From positions 122,358 through 186,357 of the forward strand of contig CAWINS010000081.1 in assembly GCA_963837335.1 (NCBI GenBank): a stretch of DNA of 64,000 bases, given 5' to 3'. The notes beneath the pieces were generated by a model, which was not told the origin of the DNA, ran no database searches, and worked only from the letters and a program-made list of their open reading frames with translations. The stretch's first letter is position 1. Each line of letters starts with the position of its first letter. The translations under genes and the position numbers were made by a program. The DNA is from RYN-230 sp963837335. Lineage in GTDB: Bacteria > Actinomycetota > Actinomycetes > Streptosporangiales > Streptosporangiaceae. Of this stretch, positions 37,755 through 46,256 are shown piece by piece.

Positions 37755-38258
37755 TCAGTACTCGCGCCAGAACTGCAGCAGGTACTGCTCCAGGCCCTCG
37801 AGATTCTTCCTGGCCTGCTGGAACTCATCGCTGAGCGGGTCCACCCCACGATCGAACATGTCCTCGTAGAGCCGCTGGACCTCACGCCGGTTACGGGCGT
37901 AGACCCGGACCACGTAGTCGCCGACGCCGCCGGCCAGGGTCAGCCCCTCCACGGCCCGGCCCGCCGAGCCCATGTCCACGCTGAGCTGGCCGCGCAGGTA
38001 CAGCGCGGCCTTGGCCTCGTCCTCCCAGACGTCACCGAACGCGGGCGGCGGGGTGTCCCATTCCTCGATGGTCAGCCGGACCCCGATGTGCTCCTGCAGG
38101 CTGCCCACCCATAGCTGTTCCCGGTTCACGCTGACCAGCGTGCCCACCGGGGCGAGCGGCCCCCCGGGCGCGTCCGGGTCCACCGTCGAGTCGTGCACCC
38201 GGAACATCCGCCGGTCCGGGAAGACAGGCATTTCCAGCCGGAGTAGGCGTCGGCTCAT
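37755..38258 (-). CDS. Hypothetical actinobacterial protein
   Basis: This 167-residue soluble protein is not assigned to a characterised family. It begins MSRRLLRLEMPVFPDRRMFRVHD and has a central mixed region containing LTIEEWDTPPPAFGDVWEDE. The C-terminal half is helical and charged (VYARNRREVQRLYEDMFDRG, RKNLEGLEQYLLQFWREY). No signal peptide or motif is seen. The ATG at 38258 has an AGGGGGG ribosome site. It lies after parA on the same strand, 203 bp away, with a possible promoter between. Confidence 0.7.
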   Translation of the reverse strand: MSRRLLRLEMPVFPDRRMFRVHDSTVDPDAPGGPLAPVGTLVSVNREQLWVGSLQEHIGVRLTIEEWDTPPPAFGDVWEDEAKAALYLRGQLSVDMGSAGRAVEGLTLAGGVGDYVVRVYARNRREVQRLYEDMFDRGVDPLSDEFQQARKNLEGLEQYLLQFWREY

Positions 38259-38461
38259 GTGTCCCCCCCTTTGGACCGAATGCGGCTCCAATTAATAGCA
38301 TGCTCCGCGAGAGGGCGGCGCGGGCCTGCATTCGGCTACAAACTCCCCTTTGGTAACTCTCTGTTATCGCTAACGGGAGGGCGCCGCGGTCTGGCCCGGG
38401 CGCATGTGACCGGGAGTGGTGCCGCCTCCGCGGACCGGCGCGGCGCCTGGAGCATCCGGGG

Positions 38462-39205
38462 TCAGAGGGTGCGGGCCCGTACTTCGGCCCACAAGGCCCG
38501 GTAGCACTGGGCGGCCCGGCTGTGCGGCGCGAACGCTGCCACCGGCGCGCGCTCCACGGACATCCGCTCGATCTGGGTCAGCGAGGGGATGGCGGCCGCG
38601 GCGACATCGTCCCGTTCGGCTGGCAGTCTCTCGGCGATCTCGCGGTGCAGGGTCTTGCGCCGGTCGATCATGGAGAAGAACGCGAGCACCTGGGGCCGCT
38701 GCCCGTCGAAGCTGCCCAGGAAGTCGGTCAGCTGGTCCAGGGTGCGCAGCGACAGCACCGTCGGGATCAGCGGGACCAGCAGGCTGTCGGCCGCCTGAAG
38801 GACGCTCTCCGACAGCAGCGAGATACCCGGGGGGCAGTCGAGGAAGATGACGTCGTACTGATCGCTAAGCGGGGCCAGGAGCCGGGCGATCCGCCGGGTC
38901 GGCTTCTTGGTGGCCCCCAGGACCAGGTCCAGGTTCCGGTAGGTGAAGTCGGCGGGCAGCAGGTCGAGATCCGCGAAGTCGGTCCCCTTGATCGAGTCAT
39001 CAATCTCCCGGCTGCCCTTGATCAGCGCCTTGCCGCCACCCTTGATCCGGGGCCGGATCCGGAACAGGAAGCTGGCGGCGGCCTGCGGGTCAAGGTCCCA
39101 GAGCAGCACGCGCAGCCCGTCCTGGGCGGCCAGGTAGCTCAGGTTGACCGCGGTCGAGGTCTTCCCGACGCCGCCCTTGATGTTGTAGGTGGCCAGTATC
39201 TTCAT
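38462..39205 (-). CDS. ParA/MinD-type ATPase coupled to CHAD protein
   Basis: This 247-residue ParA-family ATPase has the deviant Walker A YNIKGGVGKTSTAVNL with signature lysine, the Walker A' Asp in LLWDLDPQAA, and Walker B VIFLDCPPGISLLSES. It lacks the N-terminal HTH of plasmid ParA, so it is of the small type that positions chromosomes or other cargo on the nucleoid. No parB or parS-like gene is visible. Instead its ATG overlaps the stop of the CHAD gene by ATGA, which points to that protein as partner or cargo adaptor (inference). Confidence 0.91.
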   Translation of the reverse strand: MKILATYNIKGGVGKTSTAVNLSYLAAQDGLRVLLWDLDPQAAASFLFRIRPRIKGGGKALIKGSREIDDSIKGTDFADLDLLPADFTYRNLDLVLGATKKPTRRIARLLAPLSDQYDVIFLDCPPGISLLSESVLQAADSLLVPLIPTVLSLRTLDQLTDFLGSFDGQRPQVLAFFSMIDRRKTLHREIAERLPAERDDVAAAAIPSLTQIERMSVERAPVAAFAPHSRAAQCYRALWAEVRARTL

Positions 39206-40812
39206 CGGGCCGCACCCTGGTCCGCGGCCGCATCGTGGTCCTGGCCAGCACTGGCGATCAGGTCCTGGAACCGGCGTTCGCTGGCCGGGCTGGCGAAATC
39301 CCCGAACCGGCCGGCGAACTCGTTCCGGGCCCGCCGCTGGGCGTGGCCTATCCCGCCGGCCAGTTCGCCCATGGCCAGGAAGGCGGTGGCGGGCACCGGG
39401 GTAGGGGACAGAGCCCGGTCGGCGATCATCTGGTCGGCGAACTCCCGTATCTCCTGCTGCTGCACCTGGTGATCCTGGAACTCGCCGAGGCAGTCCTGCA
39501 AGCCCTTCAGGTCTTTTAGGGCGCGCTGGTACGCCTGCGGGTCAAAGATCGAGGCGAAGATCTCCAGCAGGTAGCGCAGTTCCTTGCACCGTTTCCGCAA
39601 GTCGTGCAGTTGCTCCGCGGGGGAGTCCGCGCCGATCGCCCGCCCCTCGCGGAGCACCCGCCGGTGGGCCCGGCGCAGCCGCCTGGCGGCCAGGTCCGCG
39701 GTCCGCTCGCCGCCGCGGGGCACAGTGAGGCCGGTGAGAGCAGCGCGCCAGTCACAGGCCAGCCGCGAGAAACGCGCGGATCGCAGCCCCCGGGCCAGCG
39801 AACGCTGCTCGATGACGCGGCGGCGGGCGAGGTGGGCATGGAAGGGCTCGAGCTCGGCGGGCGCGGCAGATACCAGGGCGGCGCTCATCTCGTCGTAGCT
39901 CAGCAGGTAGACGTCGAGATCCCGGGTGGGCGTGGTCAGGTCGCCCAGCCACTTGAACTCGGGACGGAACCGGGCCGGCAGGCTGGCGGGCAGGACGTCC
40001 CCGGCGAGCTTGAGCGCGGACCGGGTCCGCCGGACGGCGACCCGCAGGTCGTGCAGGAACTCGGTGTCGATGTCCCGGATGGTGCCCGCCACGTTGGCCT
40101 CCAGGGTGTCCAGCAGTTGGAGCAGCACCGCCTGGAGGGCCGCCCGCGCGGGCATGGCGGGGGTGAGAGCGACACTCACCTTGTTGCTGTACGCCTCGGC
40201 GCGCTGGCCCGCGGCGGCCAGGGCGGCATCCAGCGGCCGCACTGGGGGACCGTCGAGTCCCGCCGCGGCGGCCAGCATCTCGCTCACCCACTCGGCCTGG
40301 GGCTGGTAGCCGCGGACCGCGGTCACCTGGAGCCGGGCCGGCAGCCGGGCCGCCGCCGGATGGCTCACCGTGGTCCGGTCCGCCCGGATCCAGGCGACCG
40401 TCTTCGCGTCCGGGTTGAGCACCCGCAGATCCTGGACCGCGCTGGTGGCCCGGGCGATAGCCAGCAGGGCCCGGATCCCGGCCACCGGGCGGATCACCGC
40501 GGTCACCGGGCCGGGCGGCAGGTCCTGCACCAGGGCGGGCCAGGCCAGCCGGCCCGCGGGCTGGGTGGCCAGGTCCCCGGCCGCCGAGGCCAGCACCAGT
40601 TCCGCGGGCCGCGGGCCCGTCACGTACTCAAGAGTGAGTCCGGCCCGGTGCAGCCGCCAGTCGAACGTGTCCAGCCAGGTACGGCGCAGGGTGCGCGGCC
40701 GCCCGGCGGCCCCGAGCGCGAACCGCGGTGCGAGCTCGGCCAGCACGTCGTCCTCGCTGGGCTGGTCAGCCCCATCGGCCGCCAGCACGACGACACGCGA
40801 GAACGTTTGCAC
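39202..40812 (-). CDS. CYTH-like plus CHAD domain protein
   Basis: The C-terminal ~290 residues form a CHAD domain: two helical repeats with conserved His and basic residues. Examples are EFLHDLRVAVRRTRSALKLA in the first repeat and QLHDLRKRCKELRYLLE in the second. CHAD domains bind polyphosphate and localise to polyphosphate granules. The N-terminal ~200 residues resemble a CYTH triphosphate tunnel (RRTWLDTFDWRLHRAGLTLEY), but the ExExK motif expected at the start is absent (SRVVVLAADGADQ), so the tunnel is probably inactive. It is 536 residues long, intact and coupled to parA. Confidence 0.9.
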   Translation of the reverse strand: MQTFSRVVVLAADGADQPSEDDVLAELAPRFALGAAGRPRTLRRTWLDTFDWRLHRAGLTLEYVTGPRPAELVLASAAGDLATQPAGRLAWPALVQDLPPGPVTAVIRPVAGIRALLAIARATSAVQDLRVLNPDAKTVAWIRADRTTVSHPAAARLPARLQVTAVRGYQPQAEWVSEMLAAAAGLDGPPVRPLDAALAAAGQRAEAYSNKVSVALTPAMPARAALQAVLLQLLDTLEANVAGTIRDIDTEFLHDLRVAVRRTRSALKLAGDVLPASLPARFRPEFKWLGDLTTPTRDLDVYLLSYDEMSAALVSAAPAELEPFHAHLARRRVIEQRSLARGLRSARFSRLACDWRAALTGLTVPRGGERTADLAARRLRRAHRRVLREGRAIGADSPAEQLHDLRKRCKELRYLLEIFASIFDPQAYQRALKDLKGLQDCLGEFQDHQVQQQEIREFADQMIADRALSPTPVPATAFLAMGELAGGIGHAQRRARNEFAGRFGDFASPASERRFQDLIASAGQDHDAAADQGAAR

Positions 40813-40884
40813 AGGGACCTCTGCTCAGTCGGAAGCCAGGACGCGGCGCGGGGAGCTGCCGACGAATTTCCATCGCAAGTGTAG

Positions 40885-41814
40885 CTAGTCCCGGTTGGCC
40901 TGATCCTGGCTTGTGCTCTGCTGGCCTGGCCGGGGCTGCCCGGCACGAGGCTGGCTGGTCCGGGGCTGGCTGGTCCGGGGCTGGCCGGTCCGGGGCTGGC
41001 CGGTCCGGGGCCGGCTGGCCCGGGGCCGGGCTCGCGATGGGGCCGCAGGGAGCGCGGTCTCGTCCGCAGGCGCCGGCCCCTGGTCCGGCACCGAAGGCAT
41101 GATCAGGGTGCCGTCCGAGGTCAGCTGGAGCTTCGGCGCGGGCGTGGTGTCGGGGACTACCCGGCCCATGGTCAGCGTGCCCTCCGGCACGCGGGCCGGC
41201 TCGGGCGGCACCTCCCCGGCCGTCGCGGCGGAGCTCTCCCGGGCCATGGGGCTGTCCGCCGCGTCCGCCGCCGGCTGGACGGCCGGGCTCTCCTCCGCCC
41301 CGGTGCCGTCCGGAGTGTTTCCGGCATCAGCCGTGGCCGGCGTGTCGTCAGCCGTGGCCGGTATCTCGTCCGCCGTGGCCGGTATCTCGCCGGCTGTGGC
41401 CGGTGTCTCGTCCGCCGCGGCCGGTATCTCGCCGGCTGTGGCCGGTATCTCGTCCGCCGTGGCTGGCGTCTCGCCGGCTGCGGCCGGTGTGCCGTCGGGG
41501 GCCGCCGCTGCGGCCGGCCCGGCTTCCGGCTCCGCTGCCGCAGGCTCATCCTCCGGCTCGGCTGCGGGTCCCGGCACCCCGGGCAGCGTCAGCGGCGGCC
41601 GCTTGATCGCGGGCAGGACGGAGGTCAATTCCGCGCTCGCCCTGACCCTGGCCTGCTTCCGCTCCCGCTGCTCATCGACCTTCGCGGCGGCCACGTCCAG
41701 CCGTTCATTCATCCCGGACATCTGCCGGGCACGCGCCCGGAGCTTCCGGGCGCGGTCTACTGCGTAGAGCAGCACCACACCTGCGATAACGACGAGAATG
41801 AGCAGCTCAGCCAT
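40885..41814 (-). CDS. Membrane-anchored low-complexity repeat protein
   Basis: This 309-residue protein starts with a membrane helix (AELLILVVIAGVVLLYAV), followed by a basic helical segment (RARKLRARARQMSGMNERLD) and a conserved-looking block around KRPPLTLPGVPG. The rest is disordered. It has a seven-residue ATADEIP/ATAGEIP repeat, an acidic Pro/Ala stretch, two similar motifs (EGTLTMGRVVPD and DGTLIMPSVPDQ), and a basic RTGQP/RTSQP pentapeptide tail. It lies 72 bases upstream of the CHAD gene on the same strand and may belong to that operon. No family is recognised. Confidence 0.7.
   Translation of the reverse strand: MAELLILVVIAGVVLLYAVDRARKLRARARQMSGMNERLDVAAAKVDEQRERKQARVRASAELTSVLPAIKRPPLTLPGVPGPAAEPEDEPAAAEPEAGPAAAAAPDGTPAAAGETPATADEIPATAGEIPAAADETPATAGEIPATADEIPATADDTPATADAGNTPDGTGAEESPAVQPAADAADSPMARESSAATAGEVPPEPARVPEGTLTMGRVVPDTTPAPKLQLTSDGTLIMPSVPDQGPAPADETALPAAPSRARPRASRPRTGQPRTGQPRTSQPRTSQPRAGQPRPGQQSTSQDQANRD
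40951..41025 (-). repeat. 15-bp coding minisatellite, 5 units
   Basis: On the plus strand CTGGCTGGTCCGGGG occurs twice exactly, then twice as CTGGCCGGTCCGGGG, then once as CCGGCTGGCCCGGGG. The array codes the RTGQP/RTSQP-type basic tail of the membrane protein. Exact adjacent copies indicate recent slippage. Confidence 0.93.
41327..41494 (-). repeat. 21-bp coding minisatellite, 8 units
   Basis: There are eight 21-bp units such as TCCGCCGTGGCCGGTATCTCG on the plus strand. Units alternate between TCC/TCA-GCC and CCG-GCT beginnings, giving a higher-order 42-bp pattern. They code the ATADEIP/ATAGEIP heptapeptides of the same membrane protein. Confidence 0.92.
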
Positions 41815-41973
41815 GTATCACGCCATCACTGGAGGGCTTTTGGGGTTACCCCCAGCCTATGCGAGGCGGTCAGTGGTGCTGGCTGCCTGAGGGGGAGTGT
41901 CGGCCCCGGATAGGCATAGCTCTGGTAAAGCCGGGCCAGCGCAGCCAGGTCAGGCCAGCGGGCTCAGGCCAGG

Positions 41974-42816
41974 TCAGGCTAGCCGGGTCACCTCAACGGT
42001 CACGTCCATGGCGACACTCGGTGCGCCGTGGTAGATGCCTTTCAGCGGCGGCACGTCGGCGTAGTCCCGGCCCCGGGCCACGACCACGTGGCCCTCACCG
42101 ACCGAGGCCTGGTTCGTCGGGTCCGCCGCCACCCAGTCGCCGGCCCAGTACTCCACCCAGGCGTGGCTCTGCCCGGCGACGGCCTGGCCTAGTCCGGCCT
42201 CGGGGCGCGGATGCAGGTATCCGGACACATAACGGGCGGGCAGGCCGGTCTCGCGGAGCAGCGCGACCGTCAGGTGCGCGATGTCCTGGCAAACACCCTG
42301 CCCCTTGTCCCAGGCTTCCTGGGCGCTCGTCTGCACCTCGGTCGCCCCGGGCATGTACTCCACCCGCTCCCGGACCCAGGCCGCGATGGCCGAGGCCGTC
42401 TCCAGCGGGCCGGCCCCCCGGGTCCGTTCCCGGGCCGCCTCGGCCAGCGCGGCGTCCACGGTGGTACGCGGCGTCGCGGCCAGGTACTCGGCCGCCAGCC
42501 CCGCGTCCGCCCCGGCGCGCAGCTCATCCCAGGCCAGCGGGTCCGGGGGAGCGGGGGCCACGCTGGTTTCCACCATCGCGTGCGACCGCACGGTCAGCTC
42601 ATTGTGCGGGGCCTGGATGTCAAACGAGCTGACCACGGTGCCCCAGTAGTCGTGATACGCCCAGACGGGTGTCCCGTTCCCGACCGACACCCGGGTCTGC
42701 AGCGCGGTCTGGCTGGGCAGGGTGAGCGGGGTCATCCGGGCCTCGTTGTAGGAGGCACGGGCGGCGCCCTGGTACTGCATCCGGGTCTCGTGGACGATCT
42801 CCAGCAGCCAGCTCAC
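41974..42816 (-). CDS. Transglutaminase-like cysteine protease-fold protein
   Basis: This 280-residue protein has the bacterial transglutaminase N-terminal beta domain (LEIVHETRMQYQGAARASYN) and a transglutaminase core with catalytic Cys in GQGVCQDIAHLTVALLRE, His in GQSHAWVEYWAG and Asp in WVAADPTNQ. The substrate is unknown; the fold may cleave or crosslink peptide bonds. It starts with GTG at 42816, three bases after the alpha-E stop, and is the last gene of a conserved three-gene operon. Confidence 0.9.
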   Translation of the reverse strand: MSWLLEIVHETRMQYQGAARASYNEARMTPLTLPSQTALQTRVSVGNGTPVWAYHDYWGTVVSSFDIQAPHNELTVRSHAMVETSVAPAPPDPLAWDELRAGADAGLAAEYLAATPRTTVDAALAEAARERTRGAGPLETASAIAAWVRERVEYMPGATEVQTSAQEAWDKGQGVCQDIAHLTVALLRETGLPARYVSGYLHPRPEAGLGQAVAGQSHAWVEYWAGDWVAADPTNQASVGEGHVVVARGRDYADVPPLKGIYHGAPSVAMDVTVEVTRLA

Positions 42817-42819
42817 CGT

Positions 42820-43767
42820 TCAGCACTCCTGGGCCCAGATCACGGGCTGCTCATAGATGAAGTATCGGGCGGTGATCGCTTCGCTAGCCTGCCCGCAGCT
42901 GCGCTGCAGGGTAGCCAGCAGGTCCGGCAGCAGGCCGGGGAGCTGCTCGGGGTCGGCGTATTCCAGCCGGGTGCGCAGCTGGCCGATCGACCGGCGGGCC
43001 GGGTCGGTCAGGGCCGAGCCGCCTGCTGCCGGGTCAAGGGCGGCGAGCGCCTCCTCCGCGGTGGCCAGCGCGTGCACCACCGACCGGGGGAACAGCCGGT
43101 CCATCAGCAGGAATTCGACCACCTGCTGCGGGTCACCGGTCCAGGTGCGGCTGCGGATGAAGGACTCGTAGGCCCCGCAGGAGCGGAGCAGCATCGGCCA
43201 GCCCACCTCGTACGGGGTGGCAGGCATCCGGGCCAGCAGCAGCCGGGCGGTCATGTCCACCCGTTCCAGGCTGCGCCCGAGCACCAGGAACCGCCAGGCT
43301 TCGTCGTGGCTCATGGTCGAATCGGCCAGGCCGAAGAACAGCGCGGTCCGTTCCCGGATGAATTCGAGGAAGACATGCGGTCCCAGCCGCTCCGCTGACT
43401 TGCGCCGCGAGACCAGTCCGTGACTGGTCACGTTGAGGCACTCCCACATGTCGCTGGAGATCACCTCACGCACACTGCGCGCGCCACGGCGGGCGGCCAT
43501 CACCGCGCCCGCGATCGCGCTCGGGTTCTGCTGGTCGTACGCCGACTGGTGCAGGGTCATCCCGATGTCGAGCCGCGCGCCTTCTGCGGCCGGCATGCCC
43601 AGGACCGCGAGCAAGGCCCGGCAGTCGGCCTCCTGGTCGGTGTGCGGCTCCTCGAGCATCCGGTGCACGTACACGTCGACCATGCGGGCGGTGTCGTCCG
43701 CGCGCTCGATGTACCGGCCGGTCCAGAAGAGCGTCTCGGCGATCCTGCTGAGCAGGCCGCTGGTCAT
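42820..43767 (-). CDS. Alpha-E domain protein
   Basis: This 315-residue all-helical alpha-E (DUF403) protein has the typical N-terminus LLSRIAETLFWTGRYIERAD and a long series of amphipathic helices. It has no known catalytic motif. The family almost always sits beside a circularly permuted ATP-grasp gene and a transglutaminase and is thought to be part of a peptide-making or peptide-tagging system. Its ATG overlaps the ATP-grasp stop by four bases. Confidence 0.92.
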   Translation of the reverse strand: MTSGLLSRIAETLFWTGRYIERADDTARMVDVYVHRMLEEPHTDQEADCRALLAVLGMPAAEGARLDIGMTLHQSAYDQQNPSAIAGAVMAARRGARSVREVISSDMWECLNVTSHGLVSRRKSAERLGPHVFLEFIRERTALFFGLADSTMSHDEAWRFLVLGRSLERVDMTARLLLARMPATPYEVGWPMLLRSCGAYESFIRSRTWTGDPQQVVEFLLMDRLFPRSVVHALATAEEALAALDPAAGGSALTDPARRSIGQLRTRLEYADPEQLPGLLPDLLATLQRSCGQASEAITARYFIYEQPVIWAQEC

Positions 43768-45338
43768 TGCTGGTCTTCCACGGGCGGTCCGCTCTGCCGG
43801 TCCACGGCGACCTCGCGCGGCAGCGGGGGAGGTGAAACCAGCGCCGGGCCGGCCTGATCAGCCACCGACACCACGGCCGGCCCGGCGCCAGATGACTCGG
43901 GCTCGCCGGGCGGGACCAGCACCCAGGTGTCCTTGGACCCGCCGCCGCGGCTCGAGTTGACCACCAGCTCACCTTCGGGCAGCGCGACCCGGGTCAGCCC
44001 GCCGGGCAGCAGCCAGACGTCGTTCCCGTTGTTGACCGCGAACGGGCGCAGGTCGATGTGCCGGGGGGCCAGGGTCTCGCCGATGAGCACCGGTGAGGTG
44101 GACAGGGCCACCGGCTGCTGGGCGATCCAGCCCCGGGGCTGCGCTGCCACCCGGGCACGCAGCGCGTCGAGGGTGGCTTCGTCCGCCCGGGGGCCGATGA
44201 CGATCCCGCTCCCGCCGGCCCCGTCGACCGGCTTGAGGACCAGCTGATCCAGATGCCCAAGCACCCAGTGCAGCCTTTCCGGGTCGTCGAGCCGGTAGGA
44301 CTCCACGTTTTCGAGCAGCGGCTGCTCCCGGAGGTAGTAGCGGATCAGGTCGGGGACCCAGGTGTAGAGGAGCTTGTCGTCGGCGACCCCGTTGCCGACC
44401 GCGTTCGCGATGGTCACGTGACCGGCCCGGGCCGCGTTGATGATGCCGGGGCAGCCGATCACCGAGTCGGGGCGGAACTGCAGCGGGTCCAGGAAGTCGT
44501 CGTCGACCCGCCGGTAGATCACATCCACCGGGCGCAGTCCCTGCGTGGTGTGCACGTACACCCGGTTGCCGGCGCAGGTCAGGTCGCCGCCCTCGACTAG
44601 TTCCACGCCCATCAGGCGGGCCAGCAGGGCGTGCTCGAAATAGGCCGCGTTGGCGGTGCCGGGGGTGAGCACCACCACGACCGGGTCGGGGGTGCCCGCG
44701 GGCGCCGCCGCGCGCAGCGCGGCCAGCAACTCAGCCGGATAGCTGTACACCGGATGCACGTGCTGTTCGGAGAACAGCGCCGGGAAGGTCCGGGTCATCG
44801 CGAGCCGGTTCTCGATGACGTAACTGACCCCGGACGGGATCCGGACGTTGTCCTCCAGTACCCGCACCTGGCCCGCGCCGTCCCGGACCAGGTCGATGCC
44901 AGCCACATGGACGCGGACCCCGTTCGGCGGCTCCAGTCCGGCTACCTCGCGGTGGAAGCGCTGCGACGTGCAGACCACGCGCCAGGGGAGCACGCCGTCG
45001 GCAAAGGCGTGGCGGGGTCCGTAGACATCGGCGAGGAAAGCCTCCAGGGCGAGGACCCGCTGCCGGACACCCCGCACGATCAGGTCCCATTCCACGGCGT
45101 CCATCACCCGGGGGATGAGGTCCAGCGGGAACGGGCGTTCCTCGCCGGCGTAGTCGTAGGTGACCCCGCGGTCGGTGAACATCCGGGCCAGCTGGTCGGA
45201 CCGGAAGCGCAGCTCCGCCGGATCCAGCGGCTGCAGGGCAGCGAGCAGGCCGGCGTAGGGTGCCCGCGGCAGGCCCGGCTGCTCGAACATCTCATCCCAG
45301 GCCTCGGCCAGCTGGTATGAGTCGAAAATGTCCGCCAC
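43764..45338 (-). CDS. Circularly permuted ATP-grasp type 2 protein
   Basis: This ~524-residue protein is of the permuted ATP-grasp family (DUF404/DUF407). Recognisable blocks are VLEDNVRIPSGVSYVIENR, CPGIINAARAGHVTIANAVG, LVLKPVDGAGGSGIVIGP (ATP-binding lysine and glycine loop) and NSSRGGGSKDTWVL. Such enzymes are predicted to form amide bonds with ATP. Family proteins begin at MADIFDSYQ-like sequence, so I use the GTG at 45338; a GTG at 45410 is also in frame. Neither has a clear ribosome site. It opens the operon ATP-grasp / alpha-E / transglutaminase. Confidence 0.9.
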   Translation of the reverse strand: MADIFDSYQLAEAWDEMFEQPGLPRAPYAGLLAALQPLDPAELRFRSDQLARMFTDRGVTYDYAGEERPFPLDLIPRVMDAVEWDLIVRGVRQRVLALEAFLADVYGPRHAFADGVLPWRVVCTSQRFHREVAGLEPPNGVRVHVAGIDLVRDGAGQVRVLEDNVRIPSGVSYVIENRLAMTRTFPALFSEQHVHPVYSYPAELLAALRAAAPAGTPDPVVVVLTPGTANAAYFEHALLARLMGVELVEGGDLTCAGNRVYVHTTQGLRPVDVIYRRVDDDFLDPLQFRPDSVIGCPGIINAARAGHVTIANAVGNGVADDKLLYTWVPDLIRYYLREQPLLENVESYRLDDPERLHWVLGHLDQLVLKPVDGAGGSGIVIGPRADEATLDALRARVAAQPRGWIAQQPVALSTSPVLIGETLAPRHIDLRPFAVNNGNDVWLLPGGLTRVALPEGELVVNSSRGGGSKDTWVLVPPGEPESSGAGPAVVSVADQAGPALVSPPPLPREVAVDRQSGPPVEDQQ

Positions 45339-45571
45339 GTGCGCAGCGTAAGCGGGGTCTGTTCCGCTGTCATTACCCCTGATGACGAATTTGTTTCGGC
45401 CGCGTTTCACCGGCCGTCCGCCGCGCCGGGCCGGCCTGCGCCACCGATCCCGGCCGCCCGGCGCGGCGGGACCTTTCTGTCCGCGGCGGGACCTTTCCGG
45501 CCGCGGCTTCCTGCCGCAGACTGGGGGTGTCCTGACGGGCTGGCACCGGCGTGAACTGAGGAGGGCCTGCT

Positions 45572-46120
45572 GTGCTGTACGTCTTCGGCTTCCAGCGGAC
45601 GGCCGTCGTGCTGAGTGACCTCTACTTCGTGGACCCCGACCCCAAGTTCGAGGGCCAGGAAAGCCCGGAGCATGGGGTCCGCCTCGAGGTCCGGAAGATC
45701 AGCCCAGGCCCGCCGCAGGGCTCGATCTACGCGGCGCGGCCGATCGAGATCGGCGACCTGATCTGGCGCGCCGACCTCCTCGAATCGGTGGACGGGCCGC
45801 CGGGCAGCTTCGACCGGACGCACCACCACCCCGGCGTCTCCCGCGACGGCCTGGAACCGGGCAGGCGGGTGTTCGACGAGGGACTGTCGGCTGCGCCGGT
45901 CGAATGGGTCGGGACTCAGCTGGCCGACCTCGAAGCCCTGCTGGACCAGGCGGGGGTGGGCGGCGATCCGGCCGACGCCGCCGACGCTCAGAGCCTGCGC
46001 GATTGCCTGCACGAGGTCCTCGAGTCGCTCGACCGGCTGCTCGAGCGGATCGCCGCCGGCGAGCTGGGCCAGCCTCCCGCTGACGGCCCCGTGGCCAGCG
46101 TCCGGGCCGGCTGGCTCTAG
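45572..46120 (+). CDS. Hypothetical conserved actinobacterial protein
   Basis: This 182-residue protein starts MLYVFGFQRTAVVLSDLYFVD. It has an N-terminal mixed region containing HGVRLEVRKISPGPPQGSIYAARPIEIGD and a C-terminal helical region with acidic character (LRDCLHEVLESLDRLLERIA). It resembles uncharacterised actinobacterial proteins of similar length, but I know no assigned function. A GAGGAGG ribosome site precedes the GTG start. It is divergent from the ATP-grasp operon. Confidence 0.7.
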   Translation: MLYVFGFQRTAVVLSDLYFVDPDPKFEGQESPEHGVRLEVRKISPGPPQGSIYAARPIEIGDLIWRADLLESVDGPPGSFDRTHHHPGVSRDGLEPGRRVFDEGLSAAPVEWVGTQLADLEALLDQAGVGGDPADAADAQSLRDCLHEVLESLDRLLERIAAGELGQPPADGPVASVRAGWL

Positions 46121-46152
46121 CCAGCCGCTCGCGCGGCCAGCCAGCTGGCTGG
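46109..46152 (+). terminator. Paired hairpins after hypothetical gene
   Basis: GGCTGGCT-CT-AGCCAGCC (46109-46126) spans the stop codon of the preceding gene. The 16-bp palindrome CCAGCCAGCTGGCTGG (46137-46152) follows directly. Together they make a plausible termination region before sthA. Confidence 0.45.
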
Positions 46153-46256
46153 CTCGGGCTCTCAGCTGACTGTGCTCGTGGGCCGCTAGCGGAACATAGC
46201 CGGACGAAATGCCCAGGATCATGGACGCCCCGGGCCCGCGCCCGCACACTGGAGGC

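Noticed and set aside
45463..45500. Direct repeat CGCGGCGGGACCTTT upstream of the 45.5-kb gene
   Set aside because: There are two copies only, with no dyad symmetry and no link to a known regulator. It was not strong enough for an operator call.
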